This document shows positions 55,836-64,000 of a stretch of 64,000 nucleotides of DNA, piece by piece. Within the stretch, counting starts at the first letter, position 1. Each line of letters starts with the position of its first letter. The stretch covers positions 186,001-250,000 of the forward strand of contig JAMWFC010000102.1 in assembly GCA_027475525.1 (NCBI GenBank), in the 5' to 3' direction. Position numbers and translations under genes: made by a program. This DNA comes from Macrolepiota albuminosa. Taxonomy: Eukaryota; Basidiomycota; Agaricomycetes; Agaricales; Agaricaceae. The notes beneath the pieces were generated by a model. The model was not told where the DNA came from. It made no database searches and saw only the letters and a list, made by a program, of their open reading frames with translations.

Positions 55836-58761
55836 TTGGGGTCGTCCAAGTCTCCCAGGAGCTTGTTGGGGTTTGAAACATTGCCAGAGTCATTGACAGC
55901 CACAGCAGTGTTGAGCTGGGCCTGGGGGCAGGTGCCACTAACTGAATTAGCATTGGGGGGACCATGACTTACTGGGGGGTGGCCACTGGGGAAATGGGAT
56001 GAACTGGGGTTTTGACTCGGGAGGTTGGGGGGTTTGCTGGAGGACCAGGAGGAACCTCCTCATGGGTTCCAGGAAGCCTGGGAGTTTAAGTATTCACTGT
56101 AGTCTTCTCAGTAGCACTGGTTGATCTGCATAACAAGGGCCTTGTATCTGTCATAGGAGTGTTGTTTTGGGGTGAGCTAGAGGATGTCCTTGATGTGTTG
56201 TGGCAGTGCACAGCAGAGGGTGTACCGGAGGGTGCTATAATTCCGACCTGTCTTGTAAGCTTCCTTCTTGAAATGTATGATGAAGATGGTGAAGCGCTCT
56301 TCAGAACACATCCAGAGGTTGAAGAGGTTGTCCTCAGCTTTGGCCATGGTGTCATAAATTCCGAATTTCCTGGAGAACTCGTCAACAAAGGCTTGCCAGC
56401 AGGAGAGTGCCAGATTGTTGGGGTTGAACTGGATGAGAGCCATGTAGTGGTCAAAGGCAATCTCCTGGAGCTATGAGATGGCAAAGGCAACCCTGGAGCT
56501 GTCAATCTAAAACGTGAGTGGCTTTGCCTGAAATGTATTAAGATATTGAGTTAGGAATGTATGCCATTTCTGGCTGGCCCATGAATACATTGGGTTTCTG
56601 GATATCCAAGCACCCTTTGCAGGCAAGGGCGTCACAAGTGTTGTCTGGCCCAGCTGCGTTACAGGGAGGGAGTCCTGCATTGTAGTAGTAGTAGTAATGG
56701 TTGCTTCCCCTCCATGGGGAGAAAAGGTGCCAAGAGCAGGGCCCCACCCTCCCGGAGGGCCTCCTCTGGGTGGCTCACCTGGAGGTCCCTGGCCCAGGGG
56801 TCCATCGTCCCAAGGGAGGTCATTTCTGTTGGGGGAAGGTCCAGGTCTCCATGCAGGGAGTGGCAGGGTAGGCTGGTGGGCCACTCTCAGGGGTCGACTA
56901 GAGGTGGCAGAGGCAGTTGAGGAGGGTTCTGTGGTGCTGGATTGGTTTGTGGTGTTGAGCCAGGTGCTGGGTTGAGTGCCAGGTTGCGTGGAGGGTGTCC
57001 AACTTGAGAGAATCAAGCCTGCATCAGAGGCCATGGGGGGTTCTGCAAATTGAAGTGGGGCAGGGGGTTACAATGGAAGTTTGGCTCGGGAGGGGCTGAG
57101 GTAGTCATGGGAAGTGGAGCTGGGGTTGTTACAGGCATGGAGCGTTGTTCGTTGTTGCCTTGAATGAGCTTGTCAATGTAGCACAGCATGTCGTCTGTAC
57201 TGGGGGTGTCAGCCTGGGGCCTCCCAGAGGTCACTGGAGGCAGGAATCAGGTGTTGTTTGTTCACAGAAATGGTTTCAGAATCCTCCAGAGCTGTCCTCA
57301 AGTCTCGAAGGTGCTAGGGATGGAGTTAGCCCTATGGTGAATTGACAAACCTACTATGCAGGCAGCAGGCTGATTGAATAGTCTGCCCATCAGGTTGAGG
57401 GACTGCAGTATAGCTGAGGTGTTTTGTCATTCTTTCTGTTGCTGTTGCTCCAGAGTTGGGATCACAGGGGCTGCCAGAGTCAGCTCTGAGGTTCCTGTCA
57501 GATGTCAATCAAGCAACCAGGCTCTGCAGAGTTGTTGAGAGGTTGAGAGGAGGGAGATGTGTGGACTTCATTGAGCAGTTGTTGCAACTCTTCACAGAGG
57601 ATGGTGTTGCACCTGTACTTTACCATGGCCTGTTCTGGGAGTTCTCCTTGAGCGAGTTGTTTCCTGAATTTGACCAAGCAATGTGCCCAGTTCTCTAAAG
57701 TGCCTTCAAAGTTGTCATGTTCAAATTCTGTGAGTAATGCCCTTGTAAGGGTGACCTCTAGAGGCTGTGGCTCAGTCACACAGCTGGCAGAGGGAGATCC
57801 AAAGTGTATTAGAGTATGTACTGACAATATCATAATAACTACTCACCTGGCAGAGAGAGATCCAAAGAGAACAAGTCTAGGGATTCCCTATGCCAGGTTG
57901 GACGCTTCTGGGGCTTCTGAAGCATGAGAAACAACTGTACAGTATAACAAAACCTTAAAAACTCGAAAATTGACTAACCAAACAACTGTGTAAACAAGGC
58001 AGGAAAACTCCGGACTTTAGAAGTCAGAAAGGCAAACTCTGGCTTATATAAGCAGTCTGGAAGCAGTGCTGAAGGGCCCACACTTGTCTGAATGGTAGCT
58101 AAAGAACCAGAGCATCTCAAGAGCTGAGAGTAGTACTAACAGATAGTGTTGAAAGAATAGAAACAGTAAAATGAAATAATGTCAGAAGAAATAAGAGAAT
58201 GAATAAAGGGAGAGTGAAGAGATAAGGAGTGAGAAAAAGAAGAAATGAGGATTCCTCTGACAGCCCTTGTCCATTGTGCAAAGTTCTTCAGCGAGATCCT
58301 GAGCGAATAGAGCACCTCATCATGTTGACGCTCATACTCCTTCAAGTGTTGTCATCCCATTGGCAATGGAGGGGTCTGTGTGGGTGGAGCGGCGGCCAGG
58401 TAGTGTTGAGGTGGGTAGTTATAGTTGGGAGGTCCACAGGGTTGAGGGGCAGGGCATTGGTAACCATAGTAGGAGGTGGAAGCAAAGAGATCTTTGCTCA
58501 TGGGAATCAGGCGAGGCCTATTGGAGATGGGTGGGGTTTCCAGTAGACCCCCAGGAATGCTCTGGTACAAGGAGACCTCCATGGGTCAAGCCATGGCTAA
58601 GTTGGGTGGAGGGGCCCAGTGGTGGTGGAGGCGTTGGTATTTGTATGGGAAGGGTGGATAGATGGGGTGGGAGTCTGTGCAGCATAGTGGTCAAGTACTG
58701 AACGTTTGTAGGAGTCAGTCTGGTAGCCGGTGGGATAGTAGATGTGAGTATACATAGCCAT
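55836..58761 (-). pseudogene. Gypsy-I gag relic (third copy)
   Basis: ATG equivalent at 58761 (MYTH-YYPTGYQTDS) with the PBS complement AGTCTTGATATT kept at 58781-58792. The capsid is recognisable at 56177-56500 (ALIQFNPNNLALSCWQAFVDEF...FGIYDTMAKAEDNLFNL) and the poly-Tyr run at about 56680-56710. Relative to copy a, Arg codons have become Cys, Trp, His or Gln, the pattern expected from CG to TG/CA changes. Many stops and small indels. The copy breaks off at 55836 before the zinc knuckle, and no pol is attached. Confidence 0.85.
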
Positions 58762-58793
58762 CAAGAATAGTGTAAGAAAGAGTCTTGATATTA

Positions 58794-59020
58794 TATCAGA
58801 TTCTGCTGAGTTGGGAGCTTTTTAAAAAAGCAACGCCCTTACAAGGTGGACTTCATCTATGTGTACTCAAGTGGCCTGGCACTCTGAACTGTGCTCTGGA
58901 GTTCAAGACACAAACAAAGAATTTCCAGGGTAAGGGACTTAGTCTGGAGATTGGGGAAACAGGATACAGTCACCTCTGTCATAATCCATACTGTGACAAC
59001 CCATACTCTGTGATAATCCA
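58794..59020 (-). repeat. decayed Gypsy-I LTR start
   Basis: TATCAGATTCTGCTGAG corresponds to the TGTCAGGTTCCGCTGAG LTR end, and alignment with the reverse complement of 32600-32813 continues in patches. The outer end is not recognisable; 59020-59200 shows only repeated CATACT/CATACC words. Confidence 0.6.
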
Positions 59021-59209
59021 TACCTTTTGGTGTCTACCAAGCTATTTTGCAGGGAAGTATGTACATACCTGTAATATTCTGTAATCCATACCTTTTTGGG
59101 TGGGATGAAACCCATACTTTGTCAACTTTTGCCTGGAACCAACTGAGATTTCTATCTATTTAAGGCAGATCAGAGCTTATAACTGGTTGGATTTATTACA
59201 AATTTTCCA

Positions 59210-59374
59210 ATGCCTCCAAAAGCTATCAAAGTATTGAAGAAAGGCCTTTCCCAACTCAAGAAACAGGTGGAAGACAAGAAGGATGACATTCTCTTCCATC
59301 TCCAGAAACAAGAGAAGATTTCCAAAGAGGAAGAAGAGTGGCTTGTAAGCGAACGTAAGTTCTGCTTCACTTAG
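59210..59374 (+). CDS. short charged ORF, possible first exon
   Basis: 54 codons: MPPKAIKVLKKGLSQLKKQ then a Lys/Glu-rich helical stretch ending EEEEWLVSERKF. GTAAGC and GTAAGT donor-like sites lie near its end (59346-59362). It resembles N-terminal exons of basidiomycete transposon-associated genes, but no second exon was identified. Confidence 0.35.
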   Translation: MPPKAIKVLKKGLSQLKKQVEDKKDDILFHLQKQEKISKEEEEWLVSERKFCFT

Positions 59375-59636
59375 AGAAAGCGAGACAACAGAATGGAACA
59401 AAGATTGAATTTGCAGGGAAAAGTAAGTTAGTCTTGAAAATACACGAACAATGTCTAAATACCCTTCGAATTAAGGTTTTCGATTGGAGCCTCTCAATCA
59501 TAAGCCCCTCAGGATCCATCCAATAACGTCCATCACATGCTCCATGACAGGATATCCGTGACGGAAACAGTAATTGAGCAGTAATTGAGCAGTTCGAGTA
59601 AGCCTCATGCTTACACTCTCCCATGTTCCGAAAAAT
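59375..59636. other. downstream flank of Gypsy-III
   Basis: No clear LTR could be delimited. A small tandem repeat CAGTAATTGAG occurs near 59567-59590. Confidence 0.4.
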
Positions 59637-62600
59637 TCATTGCTCTCGCAACCTTTCCTTTCTCTTCTCCCAATCATCTAACGCCACGGTGTCCTCCATT
59701 TCTTTACCGCTCTTCCACTTGTCATGGTCAGGACCATAGCCACGCCAATGCACGAGATATTGTAGTCCACGGCCCCATCGTCGTTCATCAAGAATACAAT
59801 CTATAAAGTGCTCCTCCTGCCCATCCTCTGTGACTACCAGGCCAGGCATCTCCAAGCGACGCAAAGGGAACAAGGAGTCGTCGTTTGGAATAAATGGTGA
59901 CAATAAGCTTGCATGAAATTTATTGACGATATTCATGGATTTTGGCAGGTCCAACACATATTCGGACGAGTCGGGGAAAGCCTCAAGCACAGCAAAGGGA
60001 CCGTCTTGTCTCGGCATAAACTTAGCTACACGTCCATCCCGTTTTTGCATGTACTCTTGTTGTCAATTTGCAGTGGACAGCATGACCATGTCCCCCACTT
60101 CATAAGGAATTTCGGGAGCACGTCGCTTGTTCACATGGTGAGCCTGGTCAATTTTTGCAGAGATCAAGTTGTCCATGGCATCCAAGAAATTACTCTCAAT
60201 TTCCATCAAGACACGCAATGCCAGGTCCTCCGTTGGAGTGTCAATTGGGGGAGGGGGGTATAATGGAGGCAGAACTCGCAGCGAAAAACCCGATTTTAAT
60301 TGAAAAGGGGAATATCCCGTCGACACGTTAATGGTATTCATCATACCGAATCTGATACGCGGCAAGGCCTTAACCCAACCTGTCTGTAGTTGATTCACAT
60401 GAAAATGAATACATTGCACTATAGTCTTGTTAGATCGCTCTGAAGCGCCATCGGTCTGTGGGTGAAAAGACGTAGACATTTTGTGTTTGACGCCAGTTAA
60501 TTTCATCAGGGCTTTCCAAAACCCAGATGTAAACAAGGTATCTCGGTCCGTTATGATCTTGTATAGCAATCCATTTTTGCAGTACCAGTCACGGAAAAAT
60601 ATGTTGGCAAATTCTTCTCCTGTTTGCATCGTTTTACATGGAGAGATACGGATTTCTGCACCAGCGCGACACGTCATGGAATAAAATTCGTCAAAACCGT
60701 CATCCATGGGCAAGGGACCGACGAAGTCAAGCGTCACTGATCCAAAACGACAGTCCGGGATAGGCAAGGGGTGCAGTGGCCCTACTGGCTTTGCGGTGTT
60801 TGACTTGTTTCTTTGGCAGTCCATACACAAGGGTATGTATCCCTTTATTAAGTCCCGTCTCATATTCGGCCAGTAATACAAGTGTCTCAATGACGTGTAG
60901 GTCTTGTCTGCGCCGAAGTGACCAAGCTCATCATGTGCGATCCGGAATAGCTCCTCACGCAACCCACGATAATTAGGCACGATCAACCATTCACCCACAT
61001 AGAGTAGCCCATTTCTCATCTCTATTCCTGGAGCCAGCATTCCTTTCCACATATCCAGCAGAATTCTCTTGGTGTATTCATCGATCTCATATCCTTTCTT
61101 GAGCGCGAGGACTATATCTGCCTCCACTTCAAAGGTCAATACTGCCCCAACCTCAACATCCACCTCAGGGAAGCATGAAAGTGCATCCACGACCGTGTTT
61201 TCTTCACCTTTTATGTAATTGATCGTATAATTGTACTGCGCCAAAAATTCCATCCATCGTGCTTGACACGTTGATAATTCATGCTGAGACTCGAAATTTT
61301 TCAATGTTTTGTGGTCCGTATACACTTCGAAATGCGACCCCAATAAGTCAGTTCTCCATTTGTACAACGCTCGCACAATAGCCAGCAGTTCGTGTTCATG
61401 TGTAGGGTAGTTCTTTTCCGCAGCTGTCAACTGCCAGGAATTGAACGCAACAGGCCGGGCTGATTGCCATGTCTTTCCAAAAGCCAGTACGGCTCCCGTC
61501 CTCCGCTTACTAGCATCGCATGTTACAAAGATCTTATTGTCTTGCGGATTTTGGTGATCGATGGTTGTTAAGCAGTCCCACCCTACAACTAGTTGTTTGA
61601 TACTGTCAAAGGCTCTCTGATGTTCCGACATCCATGGAGGCAAGGCAACGTTAAACTCCTTTTTCGTCAGGAGGGTCAATACCGATGTGTGTTCCACGAG
61701 TGCAGGCAAGAAGACAGCTATGTATCGAACCAGTCCTACAAATTGACGGACATGTTTTGCCCTTTTTGGTTGTGGCCAGTTGATAATTTTCTCCACCTTT
61801 GACACGTCCGCTTCAATACCTTTATGCGAAATGTGGTGACCCAAAAAATCGACTTCCGTGCAAAACAGGTCACTCTTCATAAGGGAACAGAAAAGTTGTG
61901 CCTTTTGCAAGGCTTCTAAAATCTTTCGTACGTTTTCTTTGTGTTCTTCTAGCGTCAATGACCAAATGATTATATCATTGAGGTAAACGTGGCAAATCTT
62001 TCCTATATAGTCACGTAAGGCAAGGGTAACACGTCGCTGTTGTGTCGCAGGTGCGTTCTGTAATCCCATTGGCATCACAACCCACTCCCATAACCCAAAA
62101 GGTGTCAACGTGGCAGTGTACTTAATATCGTCAGGATGCACGAGCGTTTGAAAAAAGGCATTTGTCAAATCTATCTTTCCCCAAAACCGTGTTCCTGGCT
62201 GTGTATAATCTGCCAGAATGTCGTCTATTTGTGGTAAGGGAAAATGTTCGGGAGTTGTATTCGCATTTAACCGACAATAGTCATTAACCCAGCGTGGCAG
62301 AACCGTGGGATCCACCTTAGGAATTATGAATAAAGGGCTGGCATATGGAGATGATGACGGACAAATCCTTCCAGCCTTTACATGTTGATCAATCAAGGTT
62401 TTCCAACCATCACGATACTTTCTCGGACATGAGTACAAACGGGCAACAGTTATCTTAGCGAGTGGTTTGACCTGGATCTGATGGTAGACACTTGTCGGAA
62501 GTTCACTCGTGTGCGGTATATCCAGGGGAAATTGAGCTTGATATTGTTTCTTCACTTTTTCATCCAATTTCTTCAACCTGTTTTTGCCTGCCAATGTCTC

Positions 62601-62756
62601 GATCCTCGCTCTTATCAACCCTAACATCCACGGTTGACCTGTCGCTGTATGCTCCTTCAGGTGAGCAAAACGTTGGGCTTGCTGCATGAATAAGGCATGT
62701 AACTCTGCCTGTACGGGTTTCATCAACAATTCCATTTCTGCACGCCCTCCCTCAAT
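59637..62756 (-). pseudogene. pol: Gypsy-III pol (RT-RH-IN-chromodomain), RT active site mutated
   Basis: 890 codons from 62735 to 60063, then a TGA and the same frame to 59637. RT: RWVNDYCRLNANTTPEHFPLP, KIDLTNAFFQTLV, MPMGLQNAPATQQR; the active site reads YLNDIIIW instead of YLDD, so the first catalytic Asp is Asn. RNase H: FVTCDASKRRTGAVLAF, HEHELLAIVRAL, YTDHKTLKNF. Integrase: HDELGHFGADKTY...CMDCQRNK, TLDFVGPLP, ITDRDTLFTSGFW, HPQTDGASERSNK. After the TGA (60063-60065): RQDGPFAVLEAF and a chromodomain (FIDCILDERR...YLVHWRGYGPDHDKW). The stop can be read as CGA to TGA. Distinct from Gypsy-I and -II in sequence. Dead. Confidence 0.9.
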
Positions 62757-64000
62757 CTACTTCTTCTCCTTTCGTGTCCTTTCCTTCTCCAACTTTTGTT
62801 TGATCTTAGGCACCATTGGCGAGACCTTACATTTCAGTGTAGGATCAGGCGGATCGAGCAAATTGAAACCGTCTCTCTTATTAATCACTGCTCCCCCTGC
62901 AGGGTCAATTACGAGGCTGTTGCGCGTTACAAAATCTAAGCCTAAAATGAGTTCAGATTGAAGGTTGGGGCAGACAATGAACATTTGGAATTTAGAGTGC
63001 CATTGGGCGCAAGGCAATATAATTACAAGTTTTACGTATTCTTTCAAAAGCTGAGTTTTGTTCTTATTTCCCGCCAAAAAAACACCCAAGACAGTAAGCA
63101 GACAATGCAGTTGTCGAGTCGATAAGCCAAGTCTATTCATGAGCGTCGTGGAAATCAGTGCTGGGGGGGCTCCGGTGTCAATAAGCGTGTTTTCAACCTT
63201 GGTCGGGATGAGAGAAGGTCCCGAGACAAGACAAGAGTAAGTGAGATGAAGTGGGAGCATGTACTCGCTTCCAGCGTCACTACTGTCCATTTCATCTGAG
63301 GATCCCTTGAAAACCGCTGCAACCATGACCGATGCCATTGCCCCTCCTCCTCCTACTCCTGCAGCCTTACTCTGTTTCTTAGTGTATTCCTTTTGTGCAG
63401 CCATGGCAAACTCAGGGGTCAAACGTCGCTTATTATAATCTTTGAGTTTTAACACCTGACCTTTGTCTGGGCAGGATGCCGCACGATGATCGACATAAAG
63501 GCGGCGACATTGGTAACATCCGGAATGTGTGTCCAAGATGTTGCGTTCCTCTGCCGTTAAGGCATAAACATGGACACGTGTGGTTGAGGACGTTGCTTCG
63601 TGCTGCTGGTCTTGGAAACATTTCCAGTCGAAGTCTGCTTGGTGTTGTTTGTAACGTTCTTGAGTTGCGTTTTCCCAGCAGCCGCAATAGAATCTGCAAG
63701 GTATTTGCTGATTTGGGCCTTACGGGCAGCAATGACCTTGTCAATATTAGCAAGAACACGAAGCCATTTATTGAGGTCAGAGATCTTATTGTAACAGTCG
63801 TCCTTGTTGCCAAGGGTATACTCTCTTCAAACGTCGTCAAGGCAGTGAAGCAAGATGTGGTCGCAGAACTTATTGGTGGGAATGTGAAAACGTAGAAGAG
63901 TGGCGAGAGTGTCGTTGGCTTCCCTCAGGGTACTAACCCAGACCTCAAAACTCTCATCCTCTCCCTGCTTTTTTGACAACATTTGGGCCACCTCCCATGC
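62757..64000 (-). pseudogene. gag: Gypsy-III gag-protease, truncated by window edge
   Basis: Frame 63536-62757 has a zinc knuckle of form C-X2-C-X6-H-X4-C (CYQCRRLYVDHRAASC) and a retropepsin (TLIDTGAPPALIS, SELILGLDFVTRNSLVID), ending in TAG at 62757-62759 with pol open in the same frame 21 bp later. Upstream, 64000-63550 encodes the Gag C-terminal part (EVAQMLSKKQGEDESFEVW, LRFHIPTNKFCDHIL, ISDLNKWLRVLANIDKV) with a TGA after CLDDV and a one-base frame change near 63560-63590. The N-terminus and 5' LTR lie beyond the window. Confidence 0.8.

Noticed and set aside
1..64000. CRISPR arrays, tRNA or rRNA genes, riboswitches
   Set aside because: No spaced direct repeats, cloverleaf sequences or rRNA motifs were seen; riboswitches and CRISPR are not expected in this eukaryotic sequence.

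Overview
The window is a transposon graveyard from a filamentous basidiomycete, most likely an agaricomycete. The evidence is the 40-64 bp GT...AG introns with CTRAY-like branch sites, chromodomain Ty3/Gypsy elements, an APE-type LINE with a C-terminal RNase H, a TA-flanked DDE transposon and a six-exon HNH-nuclease gene of a type common in mushrooms. No tRNA, rRNA or CRISPR was seen. Species cannot be named from sequence alone.

Layout. 1-709: Copia integrase relic. 710-1345: worn copy of an LTR-like repeat. 1760-4574 and 15934-20159: two halves of one minus-strand LINE, split by Gypsy-I copy b (4575-15933, minus). 20285-33360: an internally deleted DDE transposon (27-bp TIRs, TA duplication) split by Gypsy-I copy a (20874-32813, plus, CTTGG target duplication); that copy was later hit in its pol by a 1,022-bp solo LTR (28431-29452, TCGG duplication). 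34885-51358: a Copia element (minus, ATACA duplication) split by Gypsy-II (38551-49978, plus, GCATA duplication). 51389-54477: the only host-like island, an intact HNH gene and a divergent partner sharing its N-terminal module. 54488-59400: retroelement debris including a third, CpG-worn Gypsy-I gag. 59637-64000: Gypsy-III (minus) with a mutated RT active site, running off the window edge.

How the parts work. Gypsy-I has the full Ty3 chromovirus plan: LTR, gag with CCHC knuckle, pro-pol in the -1 frame, chromodomain, PPT and LTR. It also shows three unusual traits: two retropepsin-like DSGA domains in tandem, a 12-nt LTR/PBS complementarity suggesting Tf1-like self-priming, and a four-exon gene on the opposite strand between pol and the 3' LTR. 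That antisense gene encodes a protein of about 560 residues with a Zn2Cys6-like cysteine array, and its intron positions and phases are the same in both copies. Gypsy-II uses the same slot for a sense-strand 982-codon ORF that is intact although gag-pol carries four in-frame stops.

Caution about the assembly. Direct duplications with a period of exactly 77 bp recur within the two Gypsy-I copies, and a 77-bp block flanks copy b. Where they fall in coding sequence, counting one copy restores the reading frame. This is the expected trace of untrimmed k=77 de Bruijn contig overlaps, so the apparent frameshifts of Gypsy-I, and perhaps the placement of copy b, should not be read as biology without read support.
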